Source of the DNA: Marinoscillum sp965229915
GTDB taxonomy: Bacteria; Bacteroidota; Bacteroidia; Cytophagales; Cyclobacteriaceae
Length of the DNA: 64,000 bases
Assembly: GCF_965229915.1 (NCBI RefSeq)
Contig: NZ_CBDDJZ010000001.1
Span: 868,001 to 932,000 of the forward strand
Reading direction: 5' to 3'
Part shown: positions 51,611-61,110 of the stretch, one piece after another
Layout: each line of letters begins with the position of its first letter
Numbering within the stretch: position 1 is the stretch's first letter
Notes under the pieces: model-generated
The model's input: the letters and a program-made list of their open reading frames with translations, nothing else
What the model was told of the DNA's origin: nothing
The model's database searches: none
Made by a program: the position numbers and the translations under genes

Positions 51611-53020
51611 TTACAACATGGTTTCCGGCTCATGATATTCGGTCACCTTGATGCAAGACTTTTTGATCTCTCCAAATCCGCCACGAATGTTGATCACTTC
51701 CTGGAATCCATTGGCCATCAGTATGGAAGTGGCAATGACCGAACGGTAACCGCCTTGACAATGCACATAATACTCTTTGTCCTTATCCAGTTGCTCCAGG
51801 TTTTCATAGATAAAGTCCAGAGGGAAGTTAACAGCTCCCTGGATATGCTGAGACTGAAATTCACTTTCCTTGCGCACATCCAGTACGTCTAGCACCTCGG
51901 TATCATAGATATTGGTAAAGTCATGCGGACCAATTTCCTCTACTCGCTGTACCCGGTTGCCACCAGCTATCCAGCTAGCGATACCTCCCTCCAGAAAACC
52001 CAGCGCATGATCATAACCCACTCTACTCAAGCGAGTGACTACTTCCTCTTCCCTGCCAGGCAGTGCTAGAAAGACGATCGGCTGATCCAAATCTGCAATG
52101 AGCGCTCCTACCCATGGTGCGAAATTATCATCTATTCCAATCCAGAGCGAGCCCGGAATGAACGCCTTGACAAAGTCTTCTTTTGGACGGGTGTCAAGTA
52201 TTAGCGCATTGTTCCTCTTCACCACATCCTGAAATTCTTTCAAATTCAAGGCGATCACTCCTCGCTCCAGTATTTCATCAATTGATTCATATCCCTGCTT
52301 GTTCATCACCGCATTTTTGGGAAAATACTGCGGTGGTCTGACCAGACCTTTAGTCACCTCTCCGATAAATTCCTCTCGTGTCATATTTGTCCGCAAAGCG
52401 TAATTGAAGGCTTTCTGGTTACCCAGCGTGTCAGTTGTTTCTTTGCTCATGTTTTTGCCACATGCTGAGCCAGCTCCATGCCCGGGGTAGACGATGATGT
52501 CATCAGGTAATGGCATGATTTTATTTCTGAGAGAATCAAATAAATATCCAGCCAGATCTTCACGGGTAAGGTCCGTCTTTACTGCCAGGTCTGGCCGGCC
52601 CACATCTCCGATAAACAAAGTATCTCCGGTGAAAATCGCTGTTTCATCGCCTTCCTCATTGACCAGTAAGTAAGTGGTTGATTCCATGGTATGACCTGGA
52701 GTATGCAGTACTTTGATCTTTACTCTACCTAGTTGCAGCACTTCCTGATCATGAGCCACATGTGCTTCAAAGCCTGGCTGAGCCGTTGGTCCATAGACGA
52801 TGGTGGCTCCTGTCTTATGTGCCAAATCAATATGTCCTGAAACAAAATCAGCATGAAAATGCGTCTCCAATACGTACTTGATTTTGGCCCCATTTGCTTC
52901 GGCCATTTGGATGTAAGGTTCCACCTCCCGGAGAGGATCCACAATAGCTACTTCACCATCCGATTCAATATAATAAGCGGCCTCTGCCAGGCATCCAGTG
53001 TATAATTGCTCTACCTTCAT
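51611..53020 (-). CDS. MBL-fold/rhodanese persulfide dioxygenase-sulfurtransferase (CstB-like), copy 1
   Basis: 469 residues. An N-terminal metallo-beta-lactamase domain has the iron/zinc site HFHADFVSGH (54-63), His110 (HTPGHT), Asp133 and His181, as in ETHE1/CstB persulfide dioxygenases; Cys187 (GAGSACGK) corresponds to a conserved CstB cysteine. Two rhodanese domains follow. The first lacks a Cys in its loop (FLALPGREEE) and is probably structural; the second has Cys421 (VHCQGGYRS). The predicted reaction oxidises persulfide to sulfite and passes sulfane sulfur to make thiosulfate. It lies 121 bp after the porin gene with its own GTAAC site, so it is probably transcribed separately. Confidence 0.93.
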   Translation of the reverse strand: MKVEQLYTGCLAEAAYYIESDGEVAIVDPLREVEPYIQMAEANGAKIKYVLETHFHADFVSGHIDLAHKTGATIVYGPTAQPGFEAHVAHDQEVLQLGRVKIKVLHTPGHTMESTTYLLVNEEGDETAIFTGDTLFIGDVGRPDLAVKTDLTREDLAGYLFDSLRNKIMPLPDDIIVYPGHGAGSACGKNMSKETTDTLGNQKAFNYALRTNMTREEFIGEVTKGLVRPPQYFPKNAVMNKQGYESIDEILERGVIALNLKEFQDVVKRNNALILDTRPKEDFVKAFIPGSLWIGIDDNFAPWVGALIADLDQPIVFLALPGREEEVVTRLSRVGYDHALGFLEGGIASWIAGGNRVQRVEEIGPHDFTNIYDTEVLDVLDVRKESEFQSQHIQGAVNFPLDFIYENLEQLDKDKEYYVHCQGGYRSVIATSILMANGFQEVINIRGGFGEIKKSCIKVTEYHEPETML

Positions 53021-53080
53021 AGCATTTCTTTTTGGTGTTAAATGACAAGGTAAAGAACGAATGTAAAGACCTGATTTACT

Positions 53081-53094
53081 GTTACTTATGTTAC
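53081..53094 (-). promoter_or_regulatory. GTAAC-type operator, site 2 (CstB-like copy 1), imperfect
   Basis: On the minus strand GTAACATAAGTAAC: the first half matches GTAAC and the second has one mismatch to GTTAC. It lies 61 bp before the ATG at 53020. No clear -7 element is at the expected spacing. Confidence 0.5.
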
Positions 53095-53141
53095 CTTCAA
53101 AGCTGAGAAAGATCAGTCAGACAACTGATGAATGTCAATTC

Positions 53142-54476
53142 TTAAAAATTATAATTCACCACGAAGTTGATCTGGAACATGTCCACTTTGTTCAGGTAGA
53201 AATTAGGATTGTCAGGAATGGTGCCATTACCCATTTTGTAAACCAGTAGCAGCTCAGGTTTGAGTCCTATTAATTTTTGATGGGTGTAAAAAAGGTCCAG
53301 GTTGAAGTGGGTGTAATCCGGCTGTGCATACTTATTGGCCGCAGCATCTGCCAGTTCTGGCTTCCAGTGCCTCCCAACTGAGGCAATGCTCCTGAGCTTA
53401 CCATCTCCAAATGTGAATGACTGATTGTAAGTAAGCAAGACGGCATGGCTATTGGCACTGCCTTCGCTACGTTCCCGCTTTTGGAAACTAAACAAGAACT
53501 CACGTCCCCACTCACGCGGAAATAGGAAACGCCCCGCATCAGCGATTCGATCATAGCCAATGGACAGGGTGGAATTTTCAGTCAGCTTTCGGGTAATTTC
53601 TAACCCAAAAACATTCGCCTTTTCATCCGTAAAATAACGAAGAGAATCTACGGCATTGCCACCATCACCAACTCTCCTTTGATGCAGCCACTCTCCGGAG
53701 ATTGTCCAGCCAGCACCTACCTCCCACTCGGGTTTGATATACAGTGCATTGAACACCTTTTCTACATAATAATCCCACACGGAAATACCCACGGTTGGCG
53801 TCAGGTTTAGATCCAAATTACCTGTGAGTAAGAAATCAGAATCAGTGTTGCCAGCATAACCACTTGGTTTGCCATCGGGGTTACGGCCTACAGGATAGAT
53901 ACCAATAGTCTCTCCTATGCTATAGAAGCCATCAGAAGACCGTGCGGCTATTTGGTTGAATATTCCAAACTGCACCTTACCTAGCTGCTCATTCGTGTAC
54001 TTATATGCTATTCCTTGCTCCAAAGTAGGAATCATCCGACCATCCTCTGGATTGAGAAATGGAGAGACAAACTTCATTCGTCCAAAGGTTAACTCATGGC
54101 CATGCTCCGCATAATTCACATACAATTCGCCTGGGAAAAGAATCAGTCGGTCCGATGGGTTCTGAACATCATACATCCCCAACTCATATCTACTGACCTT
54201 TCCAGTAGCCGCATCTGGAATGGTCAAATCCTGTATGCCCACATTAACTGAGGTGTAGATAGCGCCTCCAACCTTCAAGGGTTTTTCTTTAAAGTCATAT
54301 TCGTACTTCAGTTTGCCGCCAGTAGCCAGCGTGTGAAAGTCCTTCAGATCATCTTTGTTCCAAGTGGCCATGTAGTAAGTACGCCACTGACCAGATATTT
54401 CACCAAAATAGGTATCCTGGGCACTTAGATTACTGGCACTGACTGTAAGTGTGATGATCGTAAGTAAACGCTTCAT
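53142..54476 (-). CDS. Outer-membrane porin (OprD/phosphate-selective porin-like)
   Basis: 444 residues with a signal peptide (MKRLLTIITLTVSASNLSAQ). Amphipathic beta-strands throughout (TYFGEISGQWRTYYMATW, LKVGGAIYTSVNVGIQDL, GWTISGEWLHQRRVGDGG) and a C-terminal VVNYNF strand with terminal Phe. The family resembles OprD-like porins of sulfur or anion uptake clusters. It starts 4 bp inside the end of the cytochrome c gene (overlap), so it is an operon member. Likely outer-membrane entry for thiosulfate or a related anion, by context. Confidence 0.88.
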   Translation of the reverse strand: MKRLLTIITLTVSASNLSAQDTYFGEISGQWRTYYMATWNKDDLKDFHTLATGGKLKYEYDFKEKPLKVGGAIYTSVNVGIQDLTIPDAATGKVSRYELGMYDVQNPSDRLILFPGELYVNYAEHGHELTFGRMKFVSPFLNPEDGRMIPTLEQGIAYKYTNEQLGKVQFGIFNQIAARSSDGFYSIGETIGIYPVGRNPDGKPSGYAGNTDSDFLLTGNLDLNLTPTVGISVWDYYVEKVFNALYIKPEWEVGAGWTISGEWLHQRRVGDGGNAVDSLRYFTDEKANVFGLEITRKLTENSTLSIGYDRIADAGRFLFPREWGREFLFSFQKRERSEGSANSHAVLLTYNQSFTFGDGKLRSIASVGRHWKPELADAAANKYAQPDYTHFNLDLFYTHQKLIGLKPELLLVYKMGNGTIPDNPNFYLNKVDMFQINFVVNYNF

Positions 54477-55486
54477 TTGGTTTTCTTAATGCCGTAAGTC
54501 GTTTCATAATAGGACGCTATCGGCTGAAAAGGTCCGTATTTATGCTGTTCTGCCGAAAACTCATCCGCCCAAGGTCCATAAGGAGTCGACATGGGTTTGA
54601 GCTTTCGGTCAGGAAAATCTATTTCTGTATTGGATTTCATCGGCCTATCAAAGCTATTGATGTAGGCAGCCACATGGTAGGCCTCTTCGTCAGATAGCTT
54701 TGGATTATCAATGGTCGCCACTCCCCATGGCATGTTGGCCTTGATGAATTGCGCTGCAGTCAACACCCGGTGCATTCCGGCTCCATGGTTATAAGAATCG
54801 GCACCCCACAATGGCGGATATTGATAGCCAGATGAATCCGCCTTCCAAACTCCGGCACCATTCTCGCCATGACACACCTGACATTCGTTAGCGTAAACTA
54901 CTGCACCTTTTATCAGATCTGCCATTTCTCCTGGGATTTCCAGTTTGGCAAAACCCTGAAAATACTCCATGGTGTCTTCAGGCATGCCCTTCCCCAGCCA
55001 GGTCATGTATGCCACGATCGCCTGCATCTGCTTAGACTCAATAGGGAGTGCCTTTCCATTCATGCTGCGTTCCATGCAGCCGTTTACACGTTCTTCTATT
55101 GTACCTATTTTATTCTCTCTGCCTCTGAATTGTGGAAATCGCCCCACCACTCCTAGCCAGGATGCAGAGCCTCTTTTGGTGCCCGCCTCCAGGTGGCAGC
55201 TCTGACAGTTGAGGTTATTACCAGCGTATCTTGCCCCTTCAGGCGCCTTTGGCCCCATCCACCTTGACGTCTCTGTGGTCAGCAGGTAACCATATTTGAT
55301 TTGCTTGCCTCGTTGACCTTCCGGTAAGTCAGTTTGGATGGAGCGGATATGCCAGGCCTCTTTATTTGGCTGAAACAAGTCTGGATCAATCAGATACAAG
55401 ACCAGCGATCCAAAAATCAATAGGATCGCCACCACCAGCAATAAGGAGGCCTGTACCAGGGAGCCGATAGCTTTCCGTGTATCCAT
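54473..55486 (-). CDS. Membrane-anchored dihaem cytochrome c, TsdA-like thiosulfate dehydrogenase
   Basis: 337 residues with an N-terminal membrane anchor (residues about 10-34) instead of a cleaved signal. Two haem sites: CQSCH (94-98) and CQVCH (202-206). Between them lies VGRFPQFRGRENK and NGCMERSMNGKALP, whose Cys137 fits the unusual Cys ligand of the TsdA active-site haem. TsdA converts two thiosulfates to tetrathionate. The gene is framed by a sulfur transporter, a porin and a persulfide dioxygenase. The electron acceptor would be in the membrane; cytochrome bd is the only oxidase nearby. Confidence 0.9.
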   Translation of the reverse strand: MDTRKAIGSLVQASLLLVVAILLIFGSLVLYLIDPDLFQPNKEAWHIRSIQTDLPEGQRGKQIKYGYLLTTETSRWMGPKAPEGARYAGNNLNCQSCHLEAGTKRGSASWLGVVGRFPQFRGRENKIGTIEERVNGCMERSMNGKALPIESKQMQAIVAYMTWLGKGMPEDTMEYFQGFAKLEIPGEMADLIKGAVVYANECQVCHGENGAGVWKADSSGYQYPPLWGADSYNHGAGMHRVLTAAQFIKANMPWGVATIDNPKLSDEEAYHVAAYINSFDRPMKSNTEIDFPDRKLKPMSTPYGPWADEFSAEQHKYGPFQPIASYYETTYGIKKTK

Positions 55487-55492
55487 AGCATG

Positions 55493-55915
55493 TTAGTGCG
55501 GCAATTTGCTGCGAAGCAACCCATACACATAGGTACCCAATACAGCTGAGCCGATGACTACTAAGATAACGCCTACACCATTACCCAACAGTATAAACAT
55601 AGGTCCAGGGCAAGCACCAGTCATGGCCCACCCAAGTCCAAAAATGATTCCTCCAAGTAGATATCTTGGAATGCTGAACTCCTTCGGGTGAATGTGAATC
55701 GGCTTGCCGTCGATGGATTTTACCTTATATCTTTTGATCAGCTGCACGGCAATCATTCCCACTATAACGGCCGATCCAATGATCCCGTACATGTGGAACG
55801 ACTGAAACTTAAACATCTCGTAAATGCGGTACCAGGAAATAACCTCCGCCTTCGCCAGCGTGATACCAAATACAATTCCTATCAATAAATATCTGAAAAA
55901 CTTCATTTTATCCAA
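55493..55915 (-). CDS. YeeE/YedE-family (DUF6691) membrane protein, second half
   Basis: 140 residues, four hydrophobic segments. Motifs FGITLAKAEVISWYRIYEMFKFQSFHMYG and GWAMTGACPGPMFILLGNG, the latter with the conserved Cys used in sulfur relay in TsuA. The neighbouring gene encodes the other half. It is 3 bp from the first half and 6 bp from the cytochrome gene: one operon. Confidence 0.92.
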   Translation of the reverse strand: MDKMKFFRYLLIGIVFGITLAKAEVISWYRIYEMFKFQSFHMYGIIGSAVIVGMIAVQLIKRYKVKSIDGKPIHIHPKEFSIPRYLLGGIIFGLGWAMTGACPGPMFILLGNGVGVILVVIGSAVLGTYVYGLLRSKLPH

Positions 55916-55918
55916 TGT

Positions 55919-56494
55919 TTAGAGGGTGTACAGATGTGGTAAAACCAGGTAAGTAACCAACAGGCCTCCAATAAAAAAGCCAATCACAGCGATCAATGAA
56001 GGTAGCTGTAGGTCGCTAAGTCCACTGATAGCATGACCTGAGGTACAGCCACCGGCATATCGGGTACCAAACCCAATGAGGAAACCTCCGCCTACCAAAA
56101 TAATAAAGCCTCTTAGTGTGAATAGTGACTCCCAGGAAAAAACATCCATAGGTACCAGGTGAGTGCCCGGCTCCTCAATGCCCATGGACTGCAAGTCTGC
56201 TACAGTACTAGCAGCCAAATTGACTTCTGTACCGGATGAAAGGAGTGTATGTGCAATCAATCCGCCCAAAACCAATCCGGCGGCAAATACCAGATTCCAC
56301 AGTTGGTTCTTCCAATTAAAGTCAAAGAACTCGCAGTTCTTACCAGCACCCACTATGGAACACATGGTCCTCAGATTGGACGAAAGTCCAAAGTTATTTC
56401 CAAAGAGGATTAGACTTATCATCACCAGTGAGATGATTGGTCCGGCCACATACCATGGCCAGGGTTGGCTTACAAAAGCTACTATTTCATTCAT
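55919..56494 (-). CDS. YeeE/YedE-family sulfur transporter, first half
   Basis: 191 residues, five hydrophobic segments. RTMCSIVGAGKNCEFF and RYAGGCTSGHAISGLSDLQLPS carry the family's conserved Cys residues; the GGCTSGH motif is the transport hallmark. YeeE (TsuA) is a thiosulfate importer. Here the transporter is split over two genes separated by 3 bp. First gene of a five-gene run: yeeE half 1, yeeE half 2, TsdA-like cytochrome, porin, CstB-like (the last with an extra promoter). Confidence 0.93.
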   Translation of the reverse strand: MNEIVAFVSQPWPWYVAGPIISLVMISLILFGNNFGLSSNLRTMCSIVGAGKNCEFFDFNWKNQLWNLVFAAGLVLGGLIAHTLLSSGTEVNLAASTVADLQSMGIEEPGTHLVPMDVFSWESLFTLRGFIILVGGGFLIGFGTRYAGGCTSGHAISGLSDLQLPSLIAVIGFFIGGLLVTYLVLPHLYTL

Positions 56495-56554
56495 TTTCTA
56501 CGATAATTTCAAGTGATACAACTTCAAAACTATCTGCTCCCAGGTGCGATTGAG

Positions 56555-56568
56555 GTAACTTTTGTTAC
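56555..56568. promoter_or_regulatory. GTAAC-N4-GTTAC operator, site 3 (yeeE operon/cydAB divergent promoter)
   Basis: GTAACTTTTGTTAC, a perfect palindrome 61 bp before the yeeE start (56494) and 71 bp before the cydA start (56639). On the minus strand TAGTTTTG (56525-56532), a full TAnnTTTG match, ends 36.5 bp from the centre. No equivalent is seen toward cydA at that distance. Confidence 0.72.
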
Positions 56569-56638
56569 ATAGCGTTATATAAAAATCGATTCTGTCCAGG
56601 ATCTTTCATTTTCGCTTTAACCTCGTGAAAGAATCTCC

Positions 56639-58060
56639 ATGAATTCTGACGATCGGTTAGTAACTTTCCAAAAAAAAATGGATGTCGAAATCCTCTCTCG
56701 CGTACAGTTTGCTCTGACTGTTTCCTTTCATTACATCTACCCTCCTTTGAGCATCGGACTTGGACTGATTATGGTGATTTTTGAGGCGAGTTACCTACGC
56801 ACCGGAAATCCAGAATATGAACGCTTAGCCCGATTTTGGACCAAAATTTTTGCCCTCACCTTTGGTATTGGCGTTGCTACGGGAATTGTGATGGAGTTTG
56901 AGTTTGGCACCAACTGGGCCACCTATTCGAGATATGTGGGAGACATCTTTGGAAGTGCGTTGGCTGCTGAGGGGATCTTTGCTTTTGCGCTGGAAAGCGG
57001 ATTTCTTGGCGTCCTGCTATTCGGGTGGAACCGGGTAAGTCCAAAAGTTCATTTCATTGCTACCCTTGGTGTATGGCTAGGCTCCATGTTTTCGGCCGTA
57101 TGGATCGTGGTGGCCAACTCCTGGCAGCAGACACCAGCAGGCTATCACATCGTGGGTGAAGGCATGGAAGCGCGTGCAGAGATCACCGACTTTTGGGCCA
57201 TGGTTTTCAATCCATCCAGTGTAGATCGACTCAGCCATGTATGGATCGGCTCCTTCCTTGCCGGAGCATTTCTGATCATGAGCGTACATGCTTATTATTT
57301 ACTTAAAAACAGGCATATCGAAGTTTCCAAAAGGGCTTTCAAAATTGCTTTGGTGGTGGCGACGCTCGCCTCACTTTCGCAGCTCTTTACCGGACACCGG
57401 TCTGCAGATGGAGTGGCCAAAAATCAACCCGCCAAACTAGCGGCCATGGAAGGCCACTACGATAGCCTGGAGGCTGCCGACATGTATATTTTAGGTTGGG
57501 TGGATCATGAAAAACAAAAGGTTAGCGGCATAAAAGTCCCCAATGGGCTTTCATTTCTCATCCATCAGGATTTTGACGAACCAGTGAAGGGTCTCAATCA
57601 TTTTCCCAAAGACGAAATCCCAGGCCAGGTGAATGCCGTTTTCCAGTTTTACCACTTGATGGTTGGTATTGGAATGACGCTGATTGGGCTTTCTCTCTTT
57701 GGAGTCTTCTTATGGTGGCGAGGCAAGCTATTTGAAACCAAGTGGTATTTGCAAGCGATGGTTGTAGCAGTTTTACTCCCACAGATTGCCAACCAGGCAG
57801 GGTGGTTTGCTGCCGAGATGGGGCGACAGCCATGGGTGGTCTATGGCCTTCTGCGTACCTCAGATGCACTCTCCAAAGTAGTCACCGCCCATCAGGTGGT
57901 GTTCTCGCTAATCCTTTTCACGGTCATCTATTCCTTGCTCTTCACTTTGTTCGTGTATTTATTGAACAAAAAAATCAAACATGGTCCAGATGACGGTGAA
58001 ATGATCGACGAACGACCGAAGCAAAAAGAAATGGTAGAAGCACTAAACGCACATTCATAA
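56639..58060 (+). CDS. cydA: Cytochrome bd ubiquinol/menaquinol oxidase subunit I
   Basis: 473 residues; ATG 56678 (MDVEILSRVQFALTVSFHY) is the typical start and the 13 residues before it are doubtful. Haem ligands: His31 (or 18; SFHYIYPP), His in RLSHVWIG and Met in AAEMGRQPWVVYG. The Q-loop is short, as in cyanide-insensitive-type bd oxidases. Reduces O2 with menaquinol and resists sulfide, which poisons haem-copper oxidases; this suits the flanking sulfide genes. The cydB start overlaps its stop by 1 base. Confidence 0.95.
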   Translation: MNSDDRLVTFQKKMDVEILSRVQFALTVSFHYIYPPLSIGLGLIMVIFEASYLRTGNPEYERLARFWTKIFALTFGIGVATGIVMEFEFGTNWATYSRYVGDIFGSALAAEGIFAFALESGFLGVLLFGWNRVSPKVHFIATLGVWLGSMFSAVWIVVANSWQQTPAGYHIVGEGMEARAEITDFWAMVFNPSSVDRLSHVWIGSFLAGAFLIMSVHAYYLLKNRHIEVSKRAFKIALVVATLASLSQLFTGHRSADGVAKNQPAKLAAMEGHYDSLEAADMYILGWVDHEKQKVSGIKVPNGLSFLIHQDFDEPVKGLNHFPKDEIPGQVNAVFQFYHLMVGIGMTLIGLSLFGVFLWWRGKLFETKWYLQAMVVAVLLPQIANQAGWFAAEMGRQPWVVYGLLRTSDALSKVVTAHQVVFSLILFTVIYSLLFTLFVYLLNKKIKHGPDDGEMIDERPKQKEMVEALNAHS

Positions 58061-59094
58061 TGGCAACATTCATAGGAATCGATTATGCCACCTGGTGGTA
58101 TTTAGTAGTAGGTGCCGTGTTTTCTGGTTATGCCATTCTAGATGGCTTTGATCTGGGAGCGGGCGCCTGGCACCTCTTCTTCAAAGACGAAAAAAGCAGA
58201 CGTGTTGCTCTCAATGCCATTGGTCCGGTATGGGATGGAAATGAGGTGTGGCTGGTGATTGGTGGAGGCGCATTGTTTGCCGGCTTCCCCATCGTGTATG
58301 CTACCCTGTTTTCGGCGATGTACATTCCGTTCATGTTGTTTCTAACGTTTTTGATTTTTCGGGCCATCTCTATAGAGTTTCGCAGCAAAGAGCCCATGAA
58401 GTGGTGGCGCAGGATGTGGGATACTGCCTATAGTTTTTCTAGTATTCTGTTGGCTGTACTGCTGGGTGTGGTTCTAGGCAACGTACTCCAGGGAATGCCT
58501 CTAGACAAAGACATGGAGTTTGCCGGACATTGGTTGGAATTCATCAATCCATACGCCATCATGGTAGCAGTCTGTACGCTGGCTATCTTCATGATGCATG
58601 GTGCGATTTATTTGATCATGAAAACAGAAGGCAAGCAGTTTGATAAAATGACACGCCATGTGAAGGAAGCGATGATTTTTTTCATTATTAGTTTTGCTAT
58701 TACCACTGTCTACACACTCATCTACTATCCGCATTTATCGGATCGATTTAAGCAAAACCCAATCCTTTTTGTGGTGCCATTATTAGCGTTTCTAAGCATA
58801 GCCAATATTCCAAGATTGATCCATAAGCAGAAGTACACCTTTGCGTTTTTCTTCTCGAGTTTGTCCATCGCTATGCTACTGATGATTGTGGCGATCGAGT
58901 TGTATCCAGTAATCATCATATCCAAAGGAAATCCGGAATTCAATATCACGGTCTATAATGCTGCCGCATCAGAAAAAACTCTGGGCATCATGCTGGTTAT
59001 CGCAGCGATTGGGACGCCGTTGGTAGCTGCCTATACCACGTTTGTTTTCTGGACCTTCCGTGGTAAGGTGAAGATGGATGAGCTGAGTTATTGA
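58060..59094 (+). CDS. cydB: Cytochrome bd oxidase subunit II
   Basis: 344 residues with eight to nine membrane helices. Family markers: WYLVVGAVFSGYAILDGFDLGAGAWHLF, then GPVWDGNEVWLVIGGGALFAGFP, and MHGAIYLIMKTEG. Pairs with CydA; the two starts/stops overlap by one base, indicating cotranscription. No CydX is recognisable downstream. Confidence 0.95.
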   Translation: MATFIGIDYATWWYLVVGAVFSGYAILDGFDLGAGAWHLFFKDEKSRRVALNAIGPVWDGNEVWLVIGGGALFAGFPIVYATLFSAMYIPFMLFLTFLIFRAISIEFRSKEPMKWWRRMWDTAYSFSSILLAVLLGVVLGNVLQGMPLDKDMEFAGHWLEFINPYAIMVAVCTLAIFMMHGAIYLIMKTEGKQFDKMTRHVKEAMIFFIISFAITTVYTLIYYPHLSDRFKQNPILFVVPLLAFLSIANIPRLIHKQKYTFAFFFSSLSIAMLLMIVAIELYPVIIISKGNPEFNITVYNAAASEKTLGIMLVIAAIGTPLVAAYTTFVFWTFRGKVKMDELSY

Positions 59095-59200
59095 TGGATA
59101 TTCTTCTCTATTAATTAATGACCTGAAAGAAAAAGTCTGTTTTAATAGACAATTTGCAACGACTCAAGGAGATCGCTAATTTCGTTTATAACTCATCCAA

Positions 59201-60709
59201 ATGATTATCAAAATGATGCCAACCAAAATTCCGGTTCAACTTTTACTGTTGTTATCTATAATAACTCCTACTCTAGCCCAACAGAAAGTCTATGAGACAG
59301 ATATTCATCTTAAATCTGGAATCGAAATCACTAAAGACGTATTAGCAATACCTCTTGATGATGGCCGAATGCAAATTCTATTTCTAGATCGCAATTCAAT
59401 CGAAGGAATATTACTTGATAGTATGTTTCGAGAACAAACCTCTCGTCACATTCCCAGACCAGCAAGTATGAGTGGTTATCTGCATGGTTATACAGTAAGT
59501 GATGAGGATATCAATCTATTTATGTCAGATGCGAATCAGAAGCAATTTTTAATTCATTCTGTTAGCATAACTAACACCACGGATAGAGTTAAAAAAGTTG
59601 GCAGGATTAAAAAAGAGAAACTTTTAACAGCATTTAATTATCGCAACAAATTCTATTTATTCACCATTAAGAAAAGGAGTTCTATCCTTTTTCTATATGA
59701 ATTTGATAAAGACAACTTAACATCAATAGTTGAGATTGACCTATCAGAATACAAATTTTCCAATAGTGACTATCCCGATTTATATTCCAATATCATGACT
59801 AATGAAAACATGACTGCAGGTTCATCTCCTCTATCGGTCAATTTTATCGACTTAAAAGATCCAGTGGGAATTGAGTCTACTTTTGAGGAAGCTAAGGTGT
59901 ATCTGAAAGGTGATCAACTTGTGTTTACATTGGATAATGAACTAAGTAATACAAAAGTCATCACTATTGATTTTAAAAACTTTGAATATACCTGTGATAT
60001 AATCGAACATGAATCATTGAACTGCGAGGCATATGCTGTAAAATCCAATTCATTTTTAACTGGAAATATGTTATTTCAGGTCAAGGCATGTAAGTCCATG
60101 TTGAGACTTCAAGTGAAAGATTGGCAATCCAAAGAACTTCTAGGTAGTCATCAAATCAGCCCAGAAGATGCTTCTCTGATTCAAGGGAAGATTACGATAG
60201 AAAAGACTTCCAGTTTAGCATTGATCAATCAAGAAAATGAAAAAGTGCAAACTCTGGATACTGGAAAAATAAAATCACTTTTACGAAAACTTAAAAGAGG
60301 TAACCTGGGTATATCAGTCAATTCCGTACAAGATCATTACATACTGACAATGGGTGGTAAGCAGGAAAATAATAGCACATCATACCCTGGTTTTCCTAGC
60401 GCCACTACAACATTGGTCACTCCATATGGACCGACAGAAGTATTGACCTATAGTTCTACACTAAGTAATTACAGTGACTATAAAAATGAACGAACCACCT
60501 ATTTTAAGACTATACTGGACAAATCACTTCAAGTTACAAAAAGAAATACCTTATTAACGAGCTTCGATTTAGTCAAGCAGTTTGAGGAGTCACTTAACCA
60601 CAAACCCCTGATTGAAACGTTGGTAAGAAGAGGAAATACATATCTATATGGGTACTATGATAAGCAAAAAAAGACTTACTCTTTTTACGAATTCCCAGTA
60701 ATAATGTAA
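59201..60709 (+). CDS. Hypothetical secreted protein
   Basis: 502 residues with a signal peptide (PVQLLLLLSIITPTLAQQ). The rest is rich in short beta-strands, with pairs such as YRNKFYLFTIKK, FLYEFDK and QLVFTLDNE, consistent with a beta-propeller-like fold. I do not recognise a family. Codon use is AT-rich compared to cydB. It is followed by a strong hairpin terminator (60858-60900). Confidence 0.65.
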   Translation: MIIKMMPTKIPVQLLLLLSIITPTLAQQKVYETDIHLKSGIEITKDVLAIPLDDGRMQILFLDRNSIEGILLDSMFREQTSRHIPRPASMSGYLHGYTVSDEDINLFMSDANQKQFLIHSVSITNTTDRVKKVGRIKKEKLLTAFNYRNKFYLFTIKKRSSILFLYEFDKDNLTSIVEIDLSEYKFSNSDYPDLYSNIMTNENMTAGSSPLSVNFIDLKDPVGIESTFEEAKVYLKGDQLVFTLDNELSNTKVITIDFKNFEYTCDIIEHESLNCEAYAVKSNSFLTGNMLFQVKACKSMLRLQVKDWQSKELLGSHQISPEDASLIQGKITIEKTSSLALINQENEKVQTLDTGKIKSLLRKLKRGNLGISVNSVQDHYILTMGGKQENNSTSYPGFPSATTTLVTPYGPTEVLTYSSTLSNYSDYKNERTTYFKTILDKSLQVTKRNTLLTSFDLVKQFEESLNHKPLIETLVRRGNTYLYGYYDKQKKTYSFYEFPVIM

Positions 60710-61110
60710 CATAATTGAGCCCTAGATGTGTGAACCAAATAGTGATATTGGTATGACAATTCATTCTCGCATTCTTAAAGAATTAAAACGAGTCCCGGGA
60801 TTAGAAACATGATGAGTCAACTAGCCTTCCTATTCAACCTAAAACAAATACATGTAGTCCTAGTGTAGCCTTCCTCGAAAATGGGAAGGCTACACTAGGA
60901 CATTTTTATAGAGGCGACTTTTGATAAACCAGTAGCCTAAACCTTCGTATATTTACTCTTATGAATAGCACTGTGATCATTCATATCGAAAGTAAGAAAA
61001 TGCTCTGCAGATTTTTGTCAAAATGAAGTCTGGACTAAGAACCTGATTCTGAATTAGAAAGACTTCAATGATCTCAATTGAAAGAATACTTATCAAAAAT
61101 GTAGCTGCTT
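60710..61110. other. Gap without protein gene; holds one hairpin
   Basis: About 400 bp between the secreted protein and the toxin-antitoxin pair. Besides the perfect 17-bp hairpin at 60858-60900 I see no gene, tRNA or repeated element. The right half is AT-rich and presumably holds the antitoxin promoter. Confidence 0.5.
60858..60900 (+). terminator. Strong hairpin terminator with 17-bp perfect stem
   Basis: Two perfectly complementary 17-bp arms (left arm 60858-60874, right arm 60884-60900) enclose a 9-nt loop and are followed by CATTTTTATA. It lies 149 bp after the upstream stop. Long enough that a mobile-element or regulatory origin is also conceivable. Confidence 0.75.

Noticed and set aside
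56639..56677. N-terminal 13-residue extension of CydA
   Set aside because: Not fully rejected, but the Met at 56678 matches the usual family start better, so the extension is considered doubtful.
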